Virus record (IMG/VR): IMGVR_UViG_3300035034_000371
Coordinates: 1 to 49,763 of that record
DNA from: a virus
Strand: one strand, 5' to 3'
DNA length: 49,763 bases
Below are positions 32,243 to 38,818 of this stretch, piece after piece. Position 1 is the stretch's first letter. Each line of letters begins with the position of its first letter. The position numbers and the translations under genes are program-made. The notes under the pieces were generated by a model. The model saw nothing but the letters and a program-made list of their open reading frames with translations, was not told the origin of the DNA and did no database searches.

Positions 32243-33034
32243 TTATCTTTTAGTGAAATGTTTTTTAAATAACACGTTGGCAGAATTTAAAGAAGCTTTT
32301 GGAACCCTTGGAGATCCTTCAACTTGTTTACGGATAGGTATTGAGGAGTCTGAACCGTTTTTCAGTAGTACCGGTGGGCATTTCTTGCACACGGTTTTGG
32401 GTAATTTTTTAGTAGAGGTCAATATCCCGGTGCCGCAGCTTAAACATCTCAAAACGACTTTAGGGTTTATATAGTCCATTACTTCAAGATTGTTGTGCGT
32501 GCTACCTTTTATAACGCATATATCTCCGTGTTCTATTGTAACTACCCGGTGCATAACCCCCAGTTTTTCATTTTCTATCTTTCTGCAAGAATTGCATTTA
32601 GACATCTTCTCTATTTCGTTACATTGTTTGATTATTCTAGCGTTACATTCGGTGCATTCTAATTCAATTTTTTTCACAGGTTTATATTCTGATACTTTTA
32701 CGGCTTTAAAAGTGTGGTACAGGCTACCCTCTAAAATCTTAGCTTTTAGAGTACGTGGGTGGAATTTATGTAGTATCCTGATGCCATCCTCGTACTCTAG
32801 GAAGTTCTCGGTGTCCCTATGACATTTTACGCATCTTTTTTTTTTGGATATATGGTGTGGAACTGTTTTACTTTTGTACCCACACTTTGTACATACCAGA
32901 GATATAGCTTTGTAGGTAGTAGTTTTATCACGTTTATGAAGAACCCCGGTAGCTAGATGGTCATTATATATTTCACCCTGGGCGATAACCCCTTTAACCT
33001 TGTTTTTAAAAGTATGTAATATTATCCGAACCAT
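32243..33034 (-). CDS. Triple zinc-ribbon protein (263 aa)
   Basis: Three tandem modules of about 80 residues, each ending in a four-cysteine zinc ribbon: CTKC...CVKC, CTEC...CNSC and CLSC...CKKC. Modules also share a run before the cysteines (TYKAISLVC; TFKAVKVSEYKP...LEC; a more divergent third). The upstream gene 33022-33342 carries a fourth copy. Such ribbons usually bind DNA or RNA or bridge to polymerase. A start at ATG 33034 overlaps the upstream gene by 13 bases. No enzyme motif is present. A nucleic-acid-binding regulator is my inference. Confidence 0.65.
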   Translation of the reverse strand: MVRIILHTFKNKVKGVIAQGEIYNDHLATGVLHKRDKTTTYKAISLVCTKCGYKSKTVPHHISKKKRCVKCHRDTENFLEYEDGIRILHKFHPRTLKAKILEGSLYHTFKAVKVSEYKPVKKIELECTECNARIIKQCNEIEKMSKCNSCRKIENEKLGVMHRVVTIEHGDICVIKGSTHNNLEVMDYINPKVVLRCLSCGTGILTSTKKLPKTVCKKCPPVLLKNGSDSSIPIRKQVEGSPRVPKASLNSANVLFKKHFTKR

Positions 33035-33342
33035 TTTAATCCTCCTTGTTTTAATTTATTATCTTCTAAAACTTCTAATATATTGTTAGCTACTTTACAT
33101 TTTGTGCAAGAAAATCTAGCAGAGGCTACAGGTAGCTTGGTGATAGTGTAACTACATTCTACACATTCAAGTTGCATATATTTAACTCTGCTATTTTTCC
33201 TTATAATGTTTATTGCTTTAAAGTCTCCGTAAATATCATCTTTTCTTATTGTGTACCCCGAACGCAACCTGTGAATTACTGTGTCTTTGATTGCGGGCGA
33301 TAGTTTATAAGTTGTGTTTTTCATTATTGTTAAATTATTCAT
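33022..33342 (-). CDS. Single zinc-ribbon protein, paralogue of the next gene's modules
   Basis: About 106 residues from ATG 33342, which follows GAGGGAGAG. It holds one module: GDFKAINIIRKNSRVKYMQLEC-VEC (shown in part) and a CTKC pair 20 residues later. The frame stays open upstream through a Cys-rich stretch to a TGA at 33412-33414; beyond that lies a frame paralogous to the 35365-35574 gene. This protein may therefore be a broken-off C-terminal part of a longer ancestral gene. Confidence 0.6.
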   Translation of the reverse strand: MNNLTIMKNTTYKLSPAIKDTVIHRLRSGYTIRKDDIYGDFKAINIIRKNSRVKYMQLECVECSYTITKLPVASARFSCTKCKVANNILEVLEDNKLKQGGLKWFG

Positions 33343-33543
33343 TAAATATACTCTCCCTCTATTATAACAATCACTACATTCCACACAATCAGTGCATCGT
33401 GTGCATTCCCCTCACCCTTTATTTGTTTTATTGTCTTCTATATAATTGGTATATTCTTTTGCCAATTTTAGAGATACCCCATTTATTTCTTTATCTTCTC
33501 TTTTGTCAAATTCTTCATAGTTTTTAAATATTTCAGTTCGCAT
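33343..33543 (-). pseudogene. TGA-interrupted Cys-rich protein, paralogue of 35365-35574
   Basis: From ATG 33543 (behind GGAGAATAAA) the frame reads MRTEIFKNYEEFDKRED ... NKTNKG, then TGA (33414-33412), then GECTRCTDCVECSDC and onward into the zinc-ribbon gene without another stop. The paralogue METKIFKSYREFKNREN ... NKTNKG-CWNCKHCEFCEHC has Cys exactly at the TGA. A T-to-A change (TGT to TGA) explains it as a nonsense mutation. Programmed readthrough or selenocysteine is the alternative, but I see no clear SECIS hairpin. The 43-residue truncated product could still be made. Confidence 0.6.
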
Positions 33544-33559
33544 TTTATTCTCCATTACC

Positions 33560-34126
33560 TTATAAATTTTCCTTTATTTGCCATTTATGCTCGCATTTAA
33601 TATATAAGTTTAAAAAGTGGTGCATGCCAAACTTAACATCTCCAATAAATACTATATCCCCCTTATCGTCCCGCAGCAAAATGCTTTCGTTAGTATAGTG
33701 ATGCTTGGCTGCACAAGGGGTATTAGTTTTTAAGCTATAGTTTTTAAAAATTTCACTTCCGTATTCTCGCTGTGTAACATAATCAAACTCTGATATGTAT
33801 AGCCCACTAATATTAAGCTTTTCAAGCAATGTCATCTGTTCGTCTACTACAATCTTATTCTCTGTCTTGACAGGGCAATAATCCCATTTCATACGATATT
33901 CAGTAAAGCTTTCTTTGTTATAAGTTGGAAGTTGGTAGGCTACAGCTATAATATAAGAACCATCTTTAAAATGTATGTGATCCCCATCAGTTATATGCAT
34001 GTCTAGGTACTGTCTAAGAGTATAGTGTTCTGCCAGCTGAGTGTTGAAAACCCCTATAACTTCTTCTATAGTTTTACGATAACCTTTGAATGCGTTTAAA
34101 ATACTTTCATAATTTTTCTTACGCAT
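33560..34126 (-). CDS. Hypothetical protein (188 aa)
   Basis: Start at ATG 34126 is chosen because AAGGAG precedes it by six bases and the upstream gene ends at 34128; an ATG nine codons earlier lies inside that gene. A mixed alpha/beta protein (LRQYLDMHITDGDHIHFKDG; ILLRDDKGDIVFIGDV) with a His-rich C-terminal part (AKHHYTN; GMHHFLNLYIKCEHKW). No family is recognised. Part of the AT-rich copy-6 operon. Confidence 0.6.
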   Translation of the reverse strand: MRKKNYESILNAFKGYRKTIEEVIGVFNTQLAEHYTLRQYLDMHITDGDHIHFKDGSYIIAVAYQLPTYNKESFTEYRMKWDYCPVKTENKIVVDEQMTLLEKLNISGLYISEFDYVTQREYGSEIFKNYSLKTNTPCAAKHHYTNESILLRDDKGDIVFIGDVKFGMHHFLNLYIKCEHKWQIKENL

Positions 34127-34127
34127 T

Positions 34128-34373
34128 TTATTCTCCTTTATTAAACAAATCATTCATCATAACAATGAGTACGCCTATTACATTAGTTCCAAGAAAGCCA
34201 ATCAGCGCTATCAAAACGCTATTATCTAAGAACTTATAGCCAAACGATGTTAATATCCCATTCATGCTAATTAAAGTGAATACAGCAAGACTATGAGCGA
34301 TAGTAAAAACTACTATAAATTTAATATAATATGTTTGTTCTGCAAATCTTGTTTTGTGTTCATCTGTTGTCAT
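34128..34373 (-). CDS. Two-segment membrane protein (81 aa)
   Basis: Charged N-terminus (TTDEHKTRFAEQTYY), then two hydrophobic segments (IKFIVVFTIAHSLAVFTLI and SVLIALIGFLGTNVIGVLIV) and a short acidic/basic end. Topology and size are compatible with a class II holin, but the location in an early-type operon and lack of a partner endolysin make this uncertain. An exclusion or takeover membrane protein is equally possible. Confidence 0.6.
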   Translation of the reverse strand: MTTDEHKTRFAEQTYYIKFIVVFTIAHSLAVFTLISMNGILTSFGYKFLDNSVLIALIGFLGTNVIGVLIVMMNDLFNKGE

Positions 34374-34389
34374 TTTGTTTATTCCTTTT

Positions 34390-34692
34390 TTAACTTACTT
34401 CATTATATAAATCTAAAGCCGTTTGTAGCTGTTTATCTAACTTGCCATTTTCTATTTTTTGGATTTCTTCGATCAATATGTTTGTCTCTACCATAGACAA
34501 GAATGAGAAATTAATGTCAGGTAAATCCTCACCATCAAGAAATAAACTTACTTCATAGGTGGGTTTACAACACAGACAATTATTACCTATCACAGCGTGT
34601 ATGCTATAACTATTATCAAAATCCATAGTAGCAATTAAGCTATCGGATTTTAAGTTGGGTCTGAATAACAAACTTTCAATTCCTATTTTCAT
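34390..34692 (-). CDS. Hypothetical protein (100 aa)
   Basis: Starts in an ATGA overlap with a 47-residue upstream gene. It contains NNCLCC-KPTYEVSLFLDGEDLP and a helical C-terminal half (MVETNILIEEIQKIENGKL). Cysteines are clustered but do not form a paired zinc motif. Function unknown. Confidence 0.55.
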   Translation of the reverse strand: MKIGIESLLFRPNLKSDSLIATMDFDNSYSIHAVIGNNCLCCKPTYEVSLFLDGEDLPDINFSFLSMVETNILIEEIQKIENGKLDKQLQTALDLYNEVS

Positions 34693-34832
34693 TTTATTTT
34701 TCCTTTTTTGCTTTCTGATTTATCTTTTAATCTCTTCTTCAAGACTGTGAGTTCTAGTTTCAACGTTGTATTTTTTAACTCTAGAGATGAAATAGTTAGT
34801 TTTAAAAGTTTTGTTTCAATATTTTCTTTCAT
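34689..34832 (-). CDS. Small coiled-coil-like protein (47 aa)
   Basis: Open frame from ATG 34832, with a leucine/lysine pattern (KLLKLTISSLELKNTTLKL ... LKKRLKDK) suggesting one amphipathic helix. The stop overlaps the next start (ATGA). Its last codons use a partial copy of the common leader (tttatttttccttttttgctttctg, near 34690-34716) that elsewhere follows the repeated promoter, so a leader fragment has become coding sequence here. Confidence 0.5.
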   Translation of the reverse strand: MKENIETKLLKLTISSLELKNTTLKLELTVLKKRLKDKSESKKGKIK

Positions 34833-34833
34833 T

Positions 34834-35331
34834 TTATCTATTCCTTTTAAATGATACTTCGCCAGAGTTTAGTTTTTCTGCAAGCTTATCTGCAACATTT
34901 CCACTCATGTATACCCCTCCTGCATTTCTTCTAAACACATGATCCGTATAATGTTCGTCACCATAATGATGAATGAAATATAGACCCTCCATACTTTCCA
35001 TACGCTCATCAATATCAAAATCAGGGTCATGTTCCCTTACATATGCAGACTTTATACTATCTTCATATTTTCTGTCGGCTTCTTTTTCTGCTATGTCTAG
35101 TTGGTCTAGCGTGAAGTAGTTGCCACAGTTTATAAATTCCATTATTTGCTCTTTAGTCAACCATCTGGTATGCAACATTCTAACTCCAAATGTATAATCT
35201 ATAATATAAAATTCCCTGTTAAAATTAATATTAGATACATCAGGACTCCAAACTTTAGATTTATTTAATTCTACTTGATATGCTTCATTAGCATTGTCTA
35301 GTGTTGCTTTTAATTCTTCTAATTTAGTCAT
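34834..35331 (-). CDS. Hypothetical protein (165 aa)
   Basis: Acidic protein with a helical N-terminus (KLEELKATLDNANEAYQVEL), a central FGVRMLHTRWLTKEQIMEFI and a His/Asp-rich part (YFIHHYGDEHYTDHVF), ending in a basic stretch. No recognised family. Expressed in the copy-6 operon; 30-base leader to the upstream gene. Confidence 0.6.
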   Translation of the reverse strand: MTKLEELKATLDNANEAYQVELNKSKVWSPDVSNINFNREFYIIDYTFGVRMLHTRWLTKEQIMEFINCGNYFTLDQLDIAEKEADRKYEDSIKSAYVREHDPDFDIDERMESMEGLYFIHHYGDEHYTDHVFRRNAGGVYMSGNVADKLAEKLNSGEVSFKRNR

Positions 35332-35364
35332 TTTATTTGTCCTTTTATTAGTTGTTAAGTTAAG

Positions 35365-35574
35365 CTAATACTTGTTTAATACCCATCTTATATTTTCACA
35401 ATCATTACAATGCTCACAAAATTCACAATGTTTACAATTCCAACACCCTTTATTTGTTTTATTTTGTTCTACATAATTACTATTTCGTTTAACAAATCCT
35501 TCAGAAACTCCATTAATTGATTTATTTTCTCTATTTTTAAACTCTCTATAGCTTTTAAATATTTTAGTTTCCAT
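35365..35574 (-). CDS. Small Cys-rich protein (69 aa)
   Basis: An N-terminal half METKIFKSYREFKNRENK is followed by a dense cysteine cluster (CWNCKHCEFCEHCNDC, about residues 44-59), which could bind one or two zinc ions. It is paralogous to the TGA-interrupted frame at 33343-33543 along its whole length. Its ribosome site and first codons lie in the 70-bp duplication shared with the 30479-30781 gene. Function unknown. Confidence 0.6.
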   Translation of the reverse strand: METKIFKSYREFKNRENKSINGVSEGFVKRNSNYVEQNKTNKGCWNCKHCEFCEHCNDCENIRWVLNKY

Positions 35575-35627
35575 TATTTAGTCCTTTGTTAAATGCATTG
35601 TCTGTATTACTCACACAAATATTTAAT
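35558..35627 (-). repeat. 70-bp duplicated segment, copy B
   Basis: Matches 30765-30834 with about three differences. Here it spans the last codons of the 93-residue gene (ending YLCE), the intergenic leader and the start of the Cys-rich gene. This copy is likely the original, because the coding ends on both sides are intact. Confidence 0.85.
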
Positions 35628-35888
35628 GTCTTCATAGAAAATTGTATCTTCATGTACTACCTCTATGTCTATTTCATATACCCCAGCTTCGTCATGGTCA
35701 GTAGTTACGGTTATTTTAAAATCATATTTTTTCATTAAGTTTTTAAATGCTTTAACTGCCTTTTCTAACTTAATGTTGCCCTTTGCATCTCGCTTCTTTT
35801 CTTTGATATATTTGTCTAGTCCATTAACCTCTGTTACTTCTTTTAACTCTGCAACCACTTTATTGTGTCTCTTCTTGCTCACTAGCAT
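35607..35888 (-). CDS. Hypothetical protein (93 aa)
   Basis: Lys/Glu-rich protein with a helical N-terminal two-thirds (HNKVVAELKEVTEVNGLDKY; EKAVKAFKNLMKKYDFKI) and a final strand pair (KITVTTDHDEAGVYEIDIEV). No motif recognised. The next gene begins 32 bases after its stop. Confidence 0.6.
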   Translation of the reverse strand: MLVSKKRHNKVVAELKEVTEVNGLDKYIKEKKRDAKGNIKLEKAVKAFKNLMKKYDFKITVTTDHDEAGVYEIDIEVVHEDTIFYEDIKYLCE

Positions 35889-35890
35889 TT

Positions 35891-36052
35891 CTATTTCCCA
35901 TTTTTAGGTGTTGTTAAAAACTTATTTAAAATACTTTTTTTGTTGTTTGGTAATGAAGTTACAAACTCTTTTCTAAATACCCTATCTTCAGCCACTATTT
36001 CTAATTGTTTAAGCAATAATTCTCTTCTAATTGTTTTAACATCTTGTTTCAT
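35891..36052 (-). CDS. Small protein (53 aa)
   Basis: Open frame from ATG 36052 behind AAAAAAGGATAATAAA, ending just before the 93-residue gene starts at 35888. The product (MKQDVKTIRRELLLKQLEIV ... LTTPKNGK) is basic and probably helical. Tight packing and a good ribosome site support it. Confidence 0.55.
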   Translation of the reverse strand: MKQDVKTIRRELLLKQLEIVAEDRVFRKEFVTSLPNNKKSILNKFLTTPKNGK

Positions 36053-36073
36053 TTTATTATCCTTTTTTAAAAG

Positions 36074-36325
36074 TTAGTTGTGCAACAATGTATTAGTTAA
36101 ATATTCATCTATGTCTATATGGTCGTCGATAGTAGTGAGTACTGTGCCTACATCTTCTCCATAATCTTTTATCAAGTATTCTTCAAAACTTTGTGAGTTT
36201 AGCTCAATCCAGTTTTCTCCGGGATTGTCGAAAGTCTCTTTTTGTATGTGGTGTTCATATTTAACTTTATCATTTAATATAGCTTTATCTATTATATTCT
36301 TACAAGCAGTTTCTAATTCTATCAT
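36074..36325 (-). CDS. Acidic hypothetical protein (83 aa)
   Basis: First gene behind promoter copy 6. It is strongly acidic in its C-terminal half (EEYLIKDYGEDVGTVLTTID, then DHIDIDEYL), a composition common in phage DNA mimics and small host-takeover proteins, although nothing specific is recognised. The ribosome site is GGAG ahead of ATG 36325. Confidence 0.6.
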   Translation of the reverse strand: MIELETACKNIIDKAILNDKVKYEHHIQKETFDNPGENWIELNSQSFEEYLIKDYGEDVGTVLTTIDDHIDIDEYLTNTLLHN

Positions 36326-36335
36326 TTCATTCTCC

Positions 36336-36395
36336 TGTTTAACTTACAAGATTAATTATGTACTAATTAAATTGTAAAGTAAATACTTTTTATAA
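36336..36395 (-). promoter_or_regulatory. Repeated leftward promoter/operator, copy 6
   Basis: Minus strand: TTTACT (complement of 36378-36383), 17 bp, CATAAT (complement of 36355-36360), TGTAC-centred palindrome. The leader is shortened (goes from the -10 region directly into GTTAAACAGGAGAATG). Upstream sequence is AT-rich but lacks the regular taatttaaaaa units. Confidence 0.85.
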
Positions 36396-36411
36396 TTATT
36401 TATAAAATTTT

Positions 36412-37854
36412 TTAAGTGCAACTATCTTGGTAGGCATATAAACAGTCCAAAAAACTTCTTTGATTAGTTTCTTTAGAAGCTAGACGCATGACTATCGCTT
36501 CGTCTACTGTGTCTTTCATTATCAATAAATGATTTCTTACGTCGTGTTTTTGACCCTGGCGGTGCAATCTGCCTATTAATTGATGATATAACTCCCAACT
36601 GTCGTCTAAACCATACCATAAGATGTTTCTACCTCCGCTTTGTAGGTTCAAACCGTGGCTAGCGCTTCTAGGATTACACAATAGAACATCCAGTTCTCCA
36701 TTGTTCCAGGATTTTTCATTCTCAGCGAATTGTTGCTTAGATGTACCTGACCCGATATGGGCGAATTTATATTTTTTCTTTTGTAGCGCGGTAGTTAAGG
36801 TGTAATAATCTTGGCGAAACATATAAGCCACTAACAATGGTTCGCCGTTTAATGACTCTATGAAATCTAGTAAATAATCTAGCTTTAAAGTGTGTATATG
36901 TTGGACAGTTCTACCTATGTCGGCGCTTCGGTTGTCGTGTTCTGTTGGAGTATAATATTCTTCATCATTGTGGTATAAAAACCCTTGAGTAAGCTGCCTA
37001 CATTTTTGTGACAACGCCACGGCTGAAAAAGCTTCTATACCTTTTTCTTTAGTTTCGTCTAGACTAAAGAACATAGACTTCTGAAATTCAAGATATTGTT
37101 TTCTAAACTTAGCCGGCATATTTATATAAATTCTATTTTCTGTTAATTCCGGCAGTTTAGGCAATTCTGACTCATCTATTCTATAGGTCAGATGCTGTAC
37201 CGCATTCACTATTTTTTCTGAGGCACCCGGTTTCAATTCATATTTCTTAAAAGTATATCCTGACTCTTGGAAGTACGCGGACTTGAACCCTGATATAGTC
37301 TTGCCTAGGCTTTGCCCTCTGTCTAGATTAAAATACTGAGCCCATAGATCTAGATAAGAGTTAGGGCTAGGAGTTGCGCTTAACAAAATTACATTCTTGA
37401 CCCAGTTTGTAAGTTTTTTAACAACTCTAAACCTCATAGTAGACCAGGCTTTCAGTTTACTTGACTCGTCAAAAACTATAGTATCAAATTTTAAAATTTT
37501 AGAATTTATGCACAAATGTGTCAGCCATTGAAGCCCCTCATAATTTATTAGATATATGTCTACGTCGCCGTTTAGGTATTCGGTTTCCTTATTTTTACCA
37601 TGTAGTACTGAATAAGTTAAGTGGTTAAAATTACTCCATTTTTTTATTTCTCCCGTCCAAGTAGAGTATACTATCGGTAGTGTTCCTACAATTAATACTG
37701 ACTTAGCTTTAGGATTTTTTCTAGCTTCTACAATCCTGGATAAAGTGCAGCTAGTTTTTCCTGCCCCCATCGGTAACCACAGCGCGCATCTAGGTATGGT
37801 AGAGAGGTACTCAATGGCTTTCTTCTGGTAGTCCCAGGGTTTAAAAATCTTCAT
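36412..37854 (-). CDS. SNF2-type DEAD-like helicase
   Basis: About 480 residues from ATG 37854, five bases after GGAGG. Helicase motifs are in order: DYQKKAIEYL (Q/Ia region), GAGKTS (I), FDESSKLK (II), LLSATPSPNSYLDLW (III), then C-terminal NPRSASHGLNLQSG (V) and HQLIGRLHRQGQ (VI). Phages with A-family polymerases, DUF2800 and VRR-NUC genes commonly carry this helicase as a replication or recombination helper. A longer reading from 37881 lacks a ribosome site. It closes the replication cluster; promoter copy 6 follows. Confidence 0.88.
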   Translation of the reverse strand: MKIFKPWDYQKKAIEYLSTIPRCALWLPMGAGKTSCTLSRIVEARKNPKAKSVLIVGTLPIVYSTWTGEIKKWSNFNHLTYSVLHGKNKETEYLNGDVDIYLINYEGLQWLTHLCINSKILKFDTIVFDESSKLKAWSTMRFRVVKKLTNWVKNVILLSATPSPNSYLDLWAQYFNLDRGQSLGKTISGFKSAYFQESGYTFKKYELKPGASEKIVNAVQHLTYRIDESELPKLPELTENRIYINMPAKFRKQYLEFQKSMFFSLDETKEKGIEAFSAVALSQKCRQLTQGFLYHNDEEYYTPTEHDNRSADIGRTVQHIHTLKLDYLLDFIESLNGEPLLVAYMFRQDYYTLTTALQKKKYKFAHIGSGTSKQQFAENEKSWNNGELDVLLCNPRSASHGLNLQSGGRNILWYGLDDSWELYHQLIGRLHRQGQKHDVRNHLLIMKDTVDEAIVMRLASKETNQRSFLDCLYAYQDSCT

Positions 37855-38230
37855 CTGTTCCTCCAACATGGTGGTCACCAACTCTATTTAATTTTTTAAT
37901 CTCTTCGGTGATCTTATGCAGTTGTCCTATTAATACTACGTTTTGCTGGGACAAAGCCGATAAGAGATGTATAGTAGCCCTGTCTACCGAAGATACCGAC
38001 ATCTTGGCTGCAATTTTGTCTACCTTAGAACCTAGGGTGTCTAGCCCCATGTTACTCAAAATAGTTTTAAAAGATGCGTATTCCTGGGGTTCTAAGTCTA
38101 AAAAATCATATTTTTCTTTAAAATTGTCCAGATTTTTATCCTTAATTTTTTCGTTTAACTTTACATTATTTTCTTTAGCTTTTTCTAAAGAATTAGCTAT
38201 ATTTTTTTCTATGTTTTTAAAAAATTTCAT
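37841..38230 (-). CDS. Hypothetical coiled-coil protein between nuclease and helicase (129 aa)
   Basis: Start at ATG 38230 in a TGATG overlap with the VRR-NUC gene. Lys/Glu-rich N-terminal half (KNIEKNIANSLEKAKENN), a middle folded part and a C-terminal helical end with LLSALSQQNVVLIGQLHKIT. Its 3' end overlaps the helicase start by 14 bases. Likely a replication accessory by context only. Confidence 0.62.
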   Translation of the reverse strand: MKFFKNIEKNIANSLEKAKENNVKLNEKIKDKNLDNFKEKYDFLDLEPQEYASFKTILSNMGLDTLGSKVDKIAAKMSVSSVDRATIHLLSALSQQNVVLIGQLHKITEEIKKLNRVGDHHVGGTDEDF

Positions 38231-38517
38231 CACAACTTCCTTAGTTTTTGCGCTTCCATCATAAGAGGTATATCCTCCATGGTGTCTAAAATATATACGT
38301 CGAACCCTAACCGCTTTAACCTTGTATGCTCTCGCAGTTGTGCAGCGTTGGGGACTTCCCCTGGGGCTTTACATTCTACAAAGAACGCTCTGCCGTGAGG
38401 TTGTAATATAATTCTATCAGGAGCGTTTTTAACTCCGACACCTTGTAGTTTGTAGGTCTTGTACCCATTTTTTAAACACGACTTTCTTAATTCTGCTTCT
38501 ATCTTGCTTTCTCTCAT
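38230..38517 (-). CDS. VRR-NUC domain nuclease
   Basis: A 95-residue PD-(D/E)XK nuclease of the minimal phage VRR-NUC type, which may process branched replication or recombination intermediates. Catalytic pattern: E9, then APDRII with D34, FFVECK with E48 and K50, and Q60 in NAAQLREH. Length is normal for the stand-alone phage form. It is coupled by TGATG to the downstream gene and sits between polymerase and helicase, as in many related phages. Confidence 0.9.
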   Translation of the reverse strand: MRESKIEAELRKSCLKNGYKTYKLQGVGVKNAPDRIILQPHGRAFFVECKAPGEVPNAAQLREHTRLKRLGFDVYILDTMEDIPLMMEAQKLRKL

Positions 38518-38523
38518 TAAATT

Positions 38524-38802
38524 CTATTTAAATACTCCAAAATGTTTGCATAGTTCTATGTATTGATCGTTTATCTTGTCTAGATGCTTTTTTCTATATT
38601 TTTGTAGAATTCTATGTAAAGTATCTGAACGTTTTCTAGTACTTAACTCTACATACATACATTCCGCTAAAAAATCTGAGTCCTTGTGTCGTATTACGTC
38701 CAAAATAGGCTTAACTCCTAGCTCAGTATGTAGCAATTCATATTGTTCTTTAGAAATAGCTACGTCTCTTAAAAAAGTAGTATTAACTAAATCTTTTTGC
38801 AT
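38524..38802 (-). CDS. Hypothetical protein (92 aa)
   Basis: Small, mostly helical protein (KEQYELLHTELGVKPILDVI; LHRILQKYRKKHLDKINDQY) between polymerase and VRR-NUC genes. Six bases separate it from the nuclease start. Probably a replication-module accessory; no family recognised. Confidence 0.6.
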   Translation of the reverse strand: MQKDLVNTTFLRDVAISKEQYELLHTELGVKPILDVIRHKDSDFLAECMYVELSTRKRSDTLHRILQKYRKKHLDKINDQYIELCKHFGVFK

Positions 38803-38818
38803 TTTATTGTATATCCTT

